Assembly (NCBI RefSeq): GCF_001042695.1
Contig: NZ_AP012334.1
Coordinates: 1,488,001-1,552,000 of the forward strand
Source of the DNA: Scardovia inopinata JCM 12537
GTDB lineage: Bacteria > Actinomycetota > Actinomycetes > Actinomycetales > Bifidobacteriaceae
Direction: 5' to 3'
DNA: 64,000 nucleotides
Shown here: positions 8,656 to 16,993 of the stretch, in pieces
Layout of the letters: every line of letters begins with the position of its first letter
Numbering within the stretch: the stretch's first letter is position 1
The notes under the pieces: generated by a model
What the model saw: only the letters and a program-made list of their open reading frames with translations
Told to the model about the DNA's origin: nothing
Databases searched by the model: none
Translations under genes and position numbers: made by a program

Positions 8656-10146
8656 TCACTCTAGGGTGATCTTGAATCCTAAAGGGATGTCTGACCCTAG
8701 CCGATTCAAAGCACCGGTACTTACTGAGTAGTGAGGCTTTATGATCATACCTTCATCTCGGCGATCATAAGCAACAGACCCGAATCCCAGCTGTTCTACT
8801 TTCTTAACAATACCGTGAAATACCGATCGGCGACTGTCACGATGGCGGGAAAAAGCAGTAACTGTGAGAAATTCTTTACCTTGAGGATTCAGGCAGAAAG
8901 CATAGACAGCTCCGTCTCGGGCAGTAAACCTAAAGTCTTGAGAGGACCATTCCTGTCTACTCTGATCAGAGAAAGCGCCTGACATGGGAACGGTCGGCCC
9001 CTCCTGAGCAATTTTCCAAGTCTTAGTATTATAAATTCCTTCCCCATTTATCCGGAGCCACGCTCCTATCCCTGCCAATAAATCTTGATCTTGCTCAGCT
9101 ATTGTTCCATCTGCCTTAGGGCCAACGTTCAGAAGCATATTGCCATTCTTGCTGACAGTATCAATCAGAATAGAGAGCAACTCAGAAAGGCTTTTGTAGT
9201 CCAAATTATTGGTATAGGACCACGAATTACGGGCAACAGATGTGTCAGTTTGCCACACAAATGGCTGAGAGATATTCATTCCACCACGTTCAACATCAAC
9301 GATTCCGCTACCCCAGGCCATGCTATCATCCTTGTAACAAATCGACACCGGATGCCCCCACTCAACAGACCGGTTATAATAAAATGCCGCTAATTTCTTG
9401 ATATATGGCTTAAAAGCCTCATGCTGAATCCACCAGTCAAAATAGAGAAGTTCCGGGTAATAATTATCTATTATCTCGCAGACCCTCAAAAGCCAATCAT
9501 TAAGGAATTCTTCGCTCGGATAGGGGCGACTCCACCAATCAAATTGGTCCTCGGGCTCTGGTTGTGCTGGCCAATAGAAATCGCCTCTTTTCTGACCCGG
9601 GCCAATATCAGAATGAATATTTCGACCATTTCCCATAAACCACCAGTGTTCAGCTCGATGATTCGATGTAGCAAAATGAAGACCGTGGGTTAGGGTGGAT
9701 TTCCGAAGCTCTCCTAAAAGATCGCGATGTGGTCCCATATGATATGCATTCCAAACAGAAAGGTCACTTTTATACATTTGGAAGCCATCATGGTGTTCAC
9801 TGACCGGAAAATAGTAGCGAGCTCCACAATCGTGAAAAATGTCTAACCATTGATCAGGATCAAACTTCTCTGCAGTAAAAAGCGGAATAAAATCCTTATA
9901 ACCAAAATTGTACTGCTTGCCGAAAGTCTTCTGATGATATCTGAATTCAGGGTGGTCTTTAATATACATATTACGTGGGTACCACTCATTCCGATACGCA
10001 GGGATGGAATAGAGACCCCAATGAGTGAAGATGCCAAATTTAGCCTTGGGAAACCAATCAGGAGTCTGTGCATTGCTCAGGGATTCCCAATTGTCTGAAT
10101 AAGGTCCACGAGATACTGTTGCATCAATAGTGTCTAAATTAATCAA
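8656..10146 (-). CDS. GH29 alpha-L-fucosidase
   Basis: About 496 residues. FGIFTHWGLYSIPAYRNEWY and SEHHDGFQMY are hallmark GH29 segments; the likely nucleophile is the Asp in LLYFDWWI, and KNGNMLLNVGPKADGTI closes the barrel. The best start is TTG at 10146, whose TTGA overlaps the stop of the SGNH gene and has GGAGAGG just upstream; an ATG at 10188 would overlap 46 bp and lies inside the neighbour. The protein lacks a signal peptide, so fucose would be removed from imported oligosaccharides. Fucose on plant oligosaccharides is found mainly on xyloglucan galactose and on N-glycans; the flanking alpha-xylosidase favours the first. Confidence 0.92.
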   Translation of the reverse strand: MINLDTIDATVSRGPYSDNWESLSNAQTPDWFPKAKFGIFTHWGLYSIPAYRNEWYPRNMYIKDHPEFRYHQKTFGKQYNFGYKDFIPLFTAEKFDPDQWLDIFHDCGARYYFPVSEHHDGFQMYKSDLSVWNAYHMGPHRDLLGELRKSTLTHGLHFATSNHRAEHWWFMGNGRNIHSDIGPGQKRGDFYWPAQPEPEDQFDWWSRPYPSEEFLNDWLLRVCEIIDNYYPELLYFDWWIQHEAFKPYIKKLAAFYYNRSVEWGHPVSICYKDDSMAWGSGIVDVERGGMNISQPFVWQTDTSVARNSWSYTNNLDYKSLSELLSILIDTVSKNGNMLLNVGPKADGTIAEQDQDLLAGIGAWLRINGEGIYNTKTWKIAQEGPTVPMSGAFSDQSRQEWSSQDFRFTARDGAVYAFCLNPQGKEFLTVTAFSRHRDSRRSVFHGIVKKVEQLGFGSVAYDRRDEGMIIKPHYSVSTGALNRLGSDIPLGFKITLE

Positions 10147-10814
10147 GAGACCTCTCCTTCCCAGCTGTATCCAACAGTTTTTAACCATGCTCGGGCGATG
10201 ATCATTGCTCCACGTTCTGTAGGATGAATTCGATCGGGACTGGCTGTATAGGGATGCTGTCTCTTCAGATAGGTGTCAATAGCTGTCTGTGTATCTACAT
10301 ACAGTGCTGAGTAGCGTCGAGCCAGCTGCTTACAAACGTGTGCATACTGGGACAGTTTTAGGCGAAAAGGTTCCTGTTCCCAGGGTTCAAAAATTGCTGG
10401 CCCCATGATGATGAATCCTCTCAAATCAGGCAAATCCTTGCGGCTCTTCTTCAGAAGGTTATTATAAATGGCTGCAAATTCTTCCAGATCGCTCTTTGTT
10501 TTCTCACGATATGGCCAGTCGAACCGTGGAAGTACATCATTAACCCCCACCATGATGGAAATATAATCCGGATGTACCTTCTCAATATCCTCTTCCCATC
10601 GTTCAGATAGAAGCTGAATATCATCCCCACTGACCCCTTTATTAATTGTAATCAATGACAGCTGAGGATAGGTGGCGCATAAAAGATTATGAATATGGTT
10701 GACATATCCATTTCCAAAGCCCCATCCTCCTGGTATTGCTGAGTAGTCACGCCCAGAATCTGTCACAGAATCACCAGCAAAAACAATACGCGATTGTTGA
10801 GGAAAAATAAGCAT
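10143..10814 (-). CDS. SGNH/GDSL hydrolase, probable carbohydrate O-acetylesterase
   Basis: About 223 residues with the four SGNH blocks: RIVFAGDSVTDSGRD (nucleophile Ser, block I), GVSGDDIQLL (Gly, block II), VGVNDVLPR (Asn, block III) and DRIHPTERG (Asp and His, block V). The family includes intracellular acetylesterases acting on imported plant oligosaccharides, and the setting in a glycosidase operon supports this. The ATG at 10814 is preferred over a TTG two codons upstream. It overlaps the GH29 gene by four bases (TTGA), a sign of translational coupling. The substrate is inferred only from context. Confidence 0.82.
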   Translation of the reverse strand: MLIFPQQSRIVFAGDSVTDSGRDYSAIPGGWGFGNGYVNHIHNLLCATYPQLSLITINKGVSGDDIQLLSERWEEDIEKVHPDYISIMVGVNDVLPRFDWPYREKTKSDLEEFAAIYNNLLKKSRKDLPDLRGFIIMGPAIFEPWEQEPFRLKLSQYAHVCKQLARRYSALYVDTQTAIDTYLKRQHPYTASPDRIHPTERGAMIIARAWLKTVGYSWEGEVS

Positions 10815-10889
10815 GAACAACCACTGCTACCTTGCAATAAGTGGTGGTTGTACCCCGCCTTATCATTTCCCGGACAGGGTACAGCCACC

Positions 10890-10921
10890 GCAGAAGCATC
10901 TAGCTCTGCAGACGCTTCTGC
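10890..10921. terminator. Intercistronic stem-loop downstream of the binding-protein gene
   Basis: GCAGAAGCATCT pairs with AGACGCTTCTGC (11 of 12 pairs) around an eight-base loop. It sits in the 133-bp gap between the lipoprotein gene and the esterase gene of the same operon. On the minus strand there is no T-run, so it is more likely an mRNA-stabilising or partial-termination element that raises binding-protein expression over the enzymes. Confidence 0.45.
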
Positions 10922-10947
10922 CACTTTTTGTTCTCTATATTCTTGTA

Positions 10948-12705
10948 TTAGTTGCTCTTATACTGCTGTGCAATTGCTACTCGAGCAGTATTCTGGTCCT
11001 TGGCATTCTGCATATCTACCTTCATTACCTGGTCAATTCCCAAGCCTTGAACAGTATTACGCATAGTGTTAAGAATATTGGTAAATTCAGAATTACTTGA
11101 TGCGAAGGATGCTTTCCAGGAAGCATTCACTATTTGAGTCTTCACCGATCCCCGAAGAGTGGAAATTTGGGAATCCTCATCAGGCTGAGTATAGGTTGCG
11201 CCAGGAGCCACCAGGATCATTTTGTTCTTTTCCAGATAATCCATGGTTGTCTTTGCACCTCCCATATGCTTTTGCCAATCTTTAGTCAGAGGATTAGCAT
11301 TAGTCTTTTTCAACTCACTTGGCCACATGGAAGCGTTAAAGGATTGACCGGTTCCAGGATCAATATCGTTAACTATTTCTGTTGGATAGTTCAAAGCCGA
11401 AACGCCATCTGAATATGAACCTCCCCCAAAAGAAGCAGGCACATTAGAGTTGGCACCGCTGAGAACAGTTTCACCGAATTTCGTTAAAATCGGCTGCCCA
11501 TTTTTAATGGTCCAATTTAAACCCTTGGGGCCAGCAGCTCCACCTGTCTGAGCTCCAGAATCGTAAACGCCTTCTGTGGAATAGAGCCAATCGATAAACT
11601 TAACCAGACGTTGCTTATTCTTAGTTTTAGATCCTAAGAAAATTGCTGTTGTTCCACCATTAGGAGTCGCTCCATAAGAGAAAATCTTCATATCTTTGAT
11701 AGGTGCAAGCATGAACCCCTTACCCTGAGCCTTATGCTCTGTGGTGTTATAGGCGGCCTGCCCCAACCAGGGCCAGAAGGAGAAAAGAACCTTCCCGTCC
11801 TTATATTTTGAATTCATGGTGTCATAATTTTGAGTGGTAGATTCTGGGTCGACCAGACCAGCGCGGTAAGCCTTATTGAAAAAACGTAAAACCCGTTCAT
11901 AGATTCCGCCTTTCTTAGTAATGGATTGGTATTCAGAACCATCTGCTTTTGCAAGGACAAAACCCATTTCATCAAAGCCATAGAAGCAAGCAGGCTGTTT
12001 TGCATTATTCATCATATTGCCATCCCAGTCTTTAAAGAGACTCATGGCATATATGTCTTTGCGTCCACTTTCTTTACGGGCCTCATCCTGCATCTTCTTT
12101 AGAACGGGAACCAGATCTTCCAGAGTATCCATGTGAGGATAGCCTACTTTCTTGTAAATGTCCCACCTGACATAGGGACCAAACGTAGGCTCCAACCCTT
12201 CGCCTGCCACTGTTGGTTTACGAGTAGAAACAGATCCCGGAATACCCCACACACCCGATTTCTGGCCTATAGCCTTGTTTAAGGCCTGCTCAGCCTCAGC
12301 GTACTTCTTAATATTAGACATATCATTGAGATAAGGAGTCATATCAGAAATAAGTTTGGCCTTCACCAGTTTGGAGCCACGACCCGAGCCATAACCTGTA
12401 ATGATAATATCACCCAAGTTTCCTGCAGTAGATCGGGTATCAAAAAGAGTACTGCCGCCTCCTGCAACGTTTGGAGCAATAATGTTGAGTTTAATATTGA
12501 ATTTATCCTTGATGATCTTAGCAAACCATCCTTTTTGAATACCTTGGTAATTGGCCAAATCATCGTAAACATCGACGGTCATGAGTGAACCATCGTCTTT
12601 CTCTTTGCTGCCAGATTCTGAGGATACAGCACCACAGCCGCTGAACAGCATCGTTGCTGACACAACTGCGGCGATTGCCGCAGTGATTTTTTTCTTGAAG
12701 GACAT
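10948..12705 (-). CDS. Extracellular sugar-binding lipoprotein, LplA/YtcQ type
   Basis: A 585-residue precursor with a lipoprotein signal peptide: KKK, a hydrophobic core and the lipobox LFSGCGAV with Cys near 24. The mature part begins with a Ser/Glu/Lys/Asp linker and a large family-1 solute-binding fold; size over 500 residues and its association with LplB/LplC-type permeases fit oligosaccharide-binding proteins of the LplA group. It would capture the oligosaccharide at the outer face of the membrane. The start ATG has an AAAGGCAGGA-type ribosome site. It lies 49 bp after the permease gene, and is followed by a stem-loop that may set its expression level. Confidence 0.9.
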   Translation of the reverse strand: MSFKKKITAAIAAVVSATMLFSGCGAVSSESGSKEKDDGSLMTVDVYDDLANYQGIQKGWFAKIIKDKFNIKLNIIAPNVAGGGSTLFDTRSTAGNLGDIIITGYGSGRGSKLVKAKLISDMTPYLNDMSNIKKYAEAEQALNKAIGQKSGVWGIPGSVSTRKPTVAGEGLEPTFGPYVRWDIYKKVGYPHMDTLEDLVPVLKKMQDEARKESGRKDIYAMSLFKDWDGNMMNNAKQPACFYGFDEMGFVLAKADGSEYQSITKKGGIYERVLRFFNKAYRAGLVDPESTTQNYDTMNSKYKDGKVLFSFWPWLGQAAYNTTEHKAQGKGFMLAPIKDMKIFSYGATPNGGTTAIFLGSKTKNKQRLVKFIDWLYSTEGVYDSGAQTGGAAGPKGLNWTIKNGQPILTKFGETVLSGANSNVPASFGGGSYSDGVSALNYPTEIVNDIDPGTGQSFNASMWPSELKKTNANPLTKDWQKHMGGAKTTMDYLEKNKMILVAPGATYTQPDEDSQISTLRGSVKTQIVNASWKASFASSNSEFTNILNTMRNTVQGLGIDQVMKVDMQNAKDQNTARVAIAQQYKSN

Positions 12706-12754
12706 TCTATGTCCTGCCTTTCTTTATTTTTCCTTATGAACTTTTTTGAGGGTT

Positions 12755-13708
12755 TTACCCCTTCACCGCACCAAGCATCATACCTTTGACAAAATAGCGC
12801 TGGAAGAAGGGATAAACGAATAAAATAGGCAATACAACAATAACCGAAACAGTCATACGTATCGATGTTGGGGTTTGCTGAGTAGCCAAGGCGGCAACGT
12901 TGAAGGATGTTCCTGCCGTTGCCTTGACTGAGGCCGCCAAAGCATTGGCCTGGTTAATGTATGTATACAAGAGATACTGTAAGGAGTAGAGCTTGGAATC
13001 AGTCATGTAGATGAGAGTATCCTGGAAGGAATTCCATTGCCCTACCGCTGAAAAAATTGCTACTGTAGCAAGAATCGGAGTGCACATTGGAAGGATGATT
13101 TTCCTGAATACTGTCAGAGTTCCTGCCCCATCTATTTCTGCCGCCTCCTGCAAACTTGCGGGAATAGATTCAATATATGTTTTAACCAGAATAATATTAA
13201 AAGGTTGAACAATCGCTGGCAGAACATATACCCAGAAATTGTTGGTTAGACCCAAGTTTTTCATGGTTATAAACATAGGAATGATCCCTGCGTTGAAGTA
13301 CATGGTGATGACAATGAATCGATACCAAAATGTTCTATGCCACATCTTTTTCTGAGTGAACATGAACCCCAAAAAGGCGCTGGCAATAACAGTCAGAGCA
13401 GTCCCTATGACAGTTCGTGCTAAAGAGATAAAAGCTGCGTTCCCAAGGCCTTCGAGAGCAAATACCTCTTTATAGTTTTGCAGATGTAGATCACGAGGAA
13501 ACCATTTAATATCACCGGCAGCAGATAAAGAATTGTTCGAAACTGAATTAATAATCAGATAGTAAAAGGGGTACACACAGATGAATGCAAAAAGGGAGAA
13601 GAAAATAATGTTAAAAATATTATAAATTCTCTCACCTTTGGTTCTCCTCATAGCTGGTGCTACTCCAGCTTTTATCTTTCTGCCTGTAGTTGCTTGATTT
13701 GCGTTCAT
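12755..13708 (-). CDS. ABC sugar permease, LplC/YtcP type
   Basis: About 317 residues with six predicted membrane segments. The EAA loop EAAEIDGAGTLTVFRKIILP identifies the membrane subunit of a carbohydrate importer, and the C-terminus YFVKGMMLGAVKG is typical of the LplC/YtcP branch. Two starts are possible: ATG at 13708, or TTG at 13717 directly behind AAGGA. It follows the partner permease by 68 bp and precedes the binding protein by 49 bp. No ATPase gene is present; such importers commonly share an MsmK-type ATPase encoded elsewhere. Confidence 0.9.
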   Translation of the reverse strand: MNANQATTGRKIKAGVAPAMRRTKGERIYNIFNIIFFSLFAFICVYPFYYLIINSVSNNSLSAAGDIKWFPRDLHLQNYKEVFALEGLGNAAFISLARTVIGTALTVIASAFLGFMFTQKKMWHRTFWYRFIVITMYFNAGIIPMFITMKNLGLTNNFWVYVLPAIVQPFNIILVKTYIESIPASLQEAAEIDGAGTLTVFRKIILPMCTPILATVAIFSAVGQWNSFQDTLIYMTDSKLYSLQYLLYTYINQANALAASVKATAGTSFNVAALATQQTPTSIRMTVSVIVVLPILFVYPFFQRYFVKGMMLGAVKG

Positions 13709-13785
13709 GATAATCAATAATTCCTTGTTATAAATACAAATTACATAATCTATCTGTAAACGAAGAAACGTGCGATAGAGCGCGT

Positions 13786-14739
13786 TCAGACGATGGATTC
13801 CCCGCGTGTCCGCTTAGACAACCAATTAACAAGCCAGAGAAGGAAGACGCTGACCAGAGACTTGAGCATAGAAATGGCTGTGGCCAAGGAAAGAGAATTT
13901 TGCCCAATGCCGATATTGTAAACATAGAGGTCAAGAACCTGAATATGCTGCATATTAAAAGCATTCTGGAAAACAAAGTATTGATCCATGCCATTATTAA
14001 GGAAATTAGAAATAGACAGCATAAGAAGTACAAAATATGTTGGCAATAGCTGTGGAATAGTTATATGAATAATCTGTTGCCAACGATTTGCACCATCAAC
14101 CTGCGCTGCTTCGTAGAGTTCCTGATCAATACCGGCTAAACCTGCGAGATAGAGAATTGATCCCCAGCCCAACCCCTTCCATATTCCCCATAAAAGCATC
14201 TTGACCCAGGTCAGCGAGTCCGAATCCAAGAATTTGATCGGTTGGCTGATCCAGTGCATATTTTGCAGGAGCTCGTTAACCATACCGGTCGAAGAAAACA
14301 TGGCAAAGGCTACTGAATAAACCAGAACCCAACTAATAAAGTTCGGCAGAGTTGTCAAAGTCTGAATAAGATTTCTAAACCATTTTGCCCGAATCTCATT
14401 CAGAGCTATGGCAAAGATAAGTGGAAAGAAAGAAGTCAAAATATTAAGTCCACTCATAACAAAAGTGTTAATGAGAACCTGACCAATAGCATGCAACTGG
14501 GCAGGGTTAGCCACCAGCATTTTAAACCATTGGAGTCCAACAAATTTACTCTCTGACAGTGGAATCGGAGGTTGATAATCAAAAAAAGCGTATATCCATC
14601 CAAAAAGTGGAAGATAACAGAAAAGTACTGCCAAAATTAGGAAGGGAACCGTCATCAGCCACAGTCGAATGCTGTGAAGCATAGCATTCCTGTCTGTCTT
14701 CGGTTTCAGTTCATCCGACGCGGACACTTTCTCGCTCAT
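13786..14739 (-). CDS. ABC sugar permease, LplB/YteP type
   Basis: A 317-residue membrane protein with about six helices and the EAA loop ELYEAAQVDGANRWQQIIHI near residue 220, the contact site for the ATPase. It starts at an ATG behind a strong AAAGGAGGA ribosome site and is the first gene of the nine-gene minus-strand operon that ends with the beta-galactosidase. The region in front holds a 24-bp palindrome shared with the divergent DUF624 gene. Confidence 0.9.
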   Translation of the reverse strand: MSEKVSASDELKPKTDRNAMLHSIRLWLMTVPFLILAVLFCYLPLFGWIYAFFDYQPPIPLSESKFVGLQWFKMLVANPAQLHAIGQVLINTFVMSGLNILTSFFPLIFAIALNEIRAKWFRNLIQTLTTLPNFISWVLVYSVAFAMFSSTGMVNELLQNMHWISQPIKFLDSDSLTWVKMLLWGIWKGLGWGSILYLAGLAGIDQELYEAAQVDGANRWQQIIHITIPQLLPTYFVLLMLSISNFLNNGMDQYFVFQNAFNMQHIQVLDLYVYNIGIGQNSLSLATAISMLKSLVSVFLLWLVNWLSKRTRGESIV

Positions 14740-14827
14740 CGTTTGCCTTGTCCTCCTTTGAACAGCTGCAGCAGCGCAGGCTCAATGAACATCTGTCACT
14801 AAGAATCAATCGCCGTTGTCATTGACT

Positions 14828-14851
14828 CTTATTTATAAACTTATAAATAAG
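14828..14851. promoter_or_regulatory. Perfect 24-bp palindrome in the divergent promoter region
   Basis: CTTATTTATA, four bases (AACT), then TATAAATAAG form a perfect inverted repeat with 10-bp arms, 89 bp before the permease start and 94 bp before the DUF624 start. Its place and symmetry suggest an operator controlling both divergent units; no regulator gene lies beside it, so the cognate protein is unknown. Confidence 0.5.
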
Positions 14852-14944
14852 ATAACACCCGCTATTCTCTCTGTCAAATCTGTTTTCTATGCTGAGTGTC
14901 TAGGATTACATCGTTGTGAATAACAAGACTGCCAAGGAGGCAGC

Positions 14945-15580
14945 ATGCATTTTAATATCAACAGCCCATTCTGGCAGTTCATGTCTCTATGTGTACGATA
15001 TTTTATTCTTAATCTTCTTTTCATCATTACCCTTGTCCCAGTAGTCACCATTGGTCCAGCACGTGCAGCACTCTATAGCACTATTTTTGCCTATCACAAT
15101 GATGAGGACATCAATCTGGGAAGAGAATACCTGAAACGTTTTTACCGCGAGTTCTTTAAAGCTCTGGTTTCTTCTCTTATCTTTCTCATTCTGGCTACAG
15201 CATGTATTTTTGCTTTCTTCTTTTGGATTCATCAAAAAACAGCTTCCAGCAGTCTTGCTTTGCCAATCCTCATTATTGCCTCCTTCTTTCTTCTTATTAC
15301 ATTTGAATATTACTACCCTCTTCAAGCTCGTTATGACAATAACTTCTGGAAAACAATGAAGAACTCTTTTCTTCTGCCCTGGACATCTTGCAGACTTACC
15401 TTAGCTTTGGCTGCTATAGATATCGCAGCCATTGCTCTCTTTATCTATACCAGCTATGTACGGATCGTTTTTCTCCTTTTAGGATTCTCATGGCTTGCCT
15501 ATGCAAAATCATTTATCTTTTTGAAAGTATTCCAGATTGCGGAGTTTCCTGCCGGGCACAATGACATCGTGACATCGTGA
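14945..15580 (+). CDS. DUF624 (YesL-like) membrane protein
   Basis: A 211-residue hydrophobic protein with about five predicted membrane segments. The N-terminus MHFNINSPFWQFMSL and the segment TLVPVVTIGPARAALYS match the DUF624/YesL family, which is regularly encoded next to LplABC-type sugar importers and plant-polysaccharide genes in Firmicutes and Actinobacteria. Its molecular role is not established. It is transcribed away from the importer operon, sharing the intergenic palindrome, and the AAGGAGG at 14934-14940 is a good ribosome site. Confidence 0.8.
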   Translation: MHFNINSPFWQFMSLCVRYFILNLLFIITLVPVVTIGPARAALYSTIFAYHNDEDINLGREYLKRFYREFFKALVSSLIFLILATACIFAFFFWIHQKTASSSLALPILIIASFFLLITFEYYYPLQARYDNNFWKTMKNSFLLPWTSCRLTLALAAIDIAAIALFIYTSYVRIVFLLLGFSWLAYAKSFIFLKVFQIAEFPAGHNDIVTS

Positions 15581-15621
15581 CACAGCGATGCAATGATTGA
15601 TACGCAGCACAACGATTGAGG

Positions 15622-16545
15622 TCAGAAAACCAGCTTAGACTGCCTGACAATAAATTCAATGATCGCGTCTGTAACTGCATGGCTCCAAAAGTCCCCCTCG
15701 TGATCCGCCCCTTTTACTCGAACCATGCTGACATCTTTGCCCAGAGAAAGCATACGTTTATAAAGATTATAAGTTTGGCTGTAAGGGACCAGATTGTCGC
15801 TGTCACCATGAAGGAGAAGGGTCGGAGGGCAGGAGGTTCCTTCATTCAGAATTCGCAGAGGACTCATGTCGTGTGCCCTTTTCAAAGCCACTTCCGTAAC
15901 CAGGCTCCCCTCTTCAGATAAGCCGCAGACCGCTCGAGCAAGTTGTGGATTCTCCCCGGTCAACATGCCCTCAAGGTCCGCTACCCCAAAGCAAGACACA
16001 ACAAAATTGACGACATCTGGTGCTCCGGGATTTGTTGAATCCTCATAGCGTGGATCCCCTTGAGTCATCCCCAGCAGCAAAGCAGTATTTCCACCTGACG
16101 ATGTGCCCCAGGCCCCAATCCGACCTGGATCTACATGCAGCTGATTGCTGTGTAGCCGAACATAACGCAAAGCAGATTTAACATCGAGCAAAAACTCAGG
16201 GAAAGGATGTGAACCGTTACAGCTATCAGTATGGCCAACACTGATCACAGCAAAACCACGATTGACCAACTGCAGAAGGCGCGGTATGGCGTAAAGGCGA
16301 TTAGGAGTTGTCCACCCACTGCCCTGAATAAAAAGAACCGCAGGCAGATGTGCCCCCTTCTGACTGGCCCCCATGGGTACAACCACATCCATAGATACAT
16401 CTTTATCCGGTCGATAATGAATATTTGGGGTATAATCGACCTCACCAACTAAATCAGGATTGTTAGGCAACACCATAATTTCCGGCTCATCACCAACTTG
16501 ATTATCGTCAGCCTGAACAGTACTCTCATAATCGCGGCTTTGCAT
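15622..16545 (-). CDS. Alpha/beta-hydrolase, probable carbohydrate esterase
   Basis: A 307-residue alpha/beta-hydrolase without a signal peptide. The oxyanion segment is FIQGSGW near residue 92, the nucleophile Ser sits in GAWGTSSGGNTA near 170, the acid Asp in LLLHGDSDNLVPY near 249 and the His in VKGADHEGDFW near 283. This layout is that of small-substrate esterases of the BD-FAE/lipase-GDXG type, several of which deacetylate xylan or xyloglucan oligosaccharides. It lies downstream of the second GH31 gene, on the same strand but after a 450-bp gap, so it may be an independent transcript. It converges on the DUF624 gene. Confidence 0.75.
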   Translation of the reverse strand: MQSRDYESTVQADDNQVGDEPEIMVLPNNPDLVGEVDYTPNIHYRPDKDVSMDVVVPMGASQKGAHLPAVLFIQGSGWTTPNRLYAIPRLLQLVNRGFAVISVGHTDSCNGSHPFPEFLLDVKSALRYVRLHSNQLHVDPGRIGAWGTSSGGNTALLLGMTQGDPRYEDSTNPGAPDVVNFVVSCFGVADLEGMLTGENPQLARAVCGLSEEGSLVTEVALKRAHDMSPLRILNEGTSCPPTLLLHGDSDNLVPYSQTYNLYKRMLSLGKDVSMVRVKGADHEGDFWSHAVTDAIIEFIVRQSKLVF

Positions 16546-16926
16546 ATTATCTCACTTTCGTACTTGTAGAGTTTAAATCAGTTTTTATTATATACATCCA
16601 AATTTAACTGTAATTACGCTATATTCTTGTTGTAAAAAATTATCCCTCCCAGAGAAAGAGCAAAGATACTTCAACTGATATACGATCTTCAGCTCCTATG
16701 CAGATCATTATCTAATTGACTATAACCAGGAATCATGGTCATACAACTTCATTCGCAAAACAAGGTTATATGAACTATTCTGTCTGGTAGATCAGACCAC
16801 TAGCAAGTATCTCAATAAACTCTCATTCTTTATTTCGATCCGAGTCTTTCGATCTTCGCAACAACTGCTACTAAGTTCTGAGATATAATAATTTCCTCAG
16901 TTACAGGCACTACTATTCCTGAATTG

Positions 16927-16964
16927 CGCTTTGCCTGGGATAAATTTTGCTCTCAGGCAAAGCG
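16927..16964. terminator. Hairpin downstream of the second GH31 gene
   Basis: CGCTTTGCCTGGGA pairs with TCTCAGGCAAAGCG (13 of 14 pairs) around a ten-base loop, 30 bp after the GH31 stop. There is no clear T-run, so termination is likely but not certain. The rest of the gap 16546-16993 is AT-rich with no further gene that I can see. Confidence 0.45.
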
Positions 16965-16993
16965 ACAATCGAATCATAAGGAAAAAATAAGTC

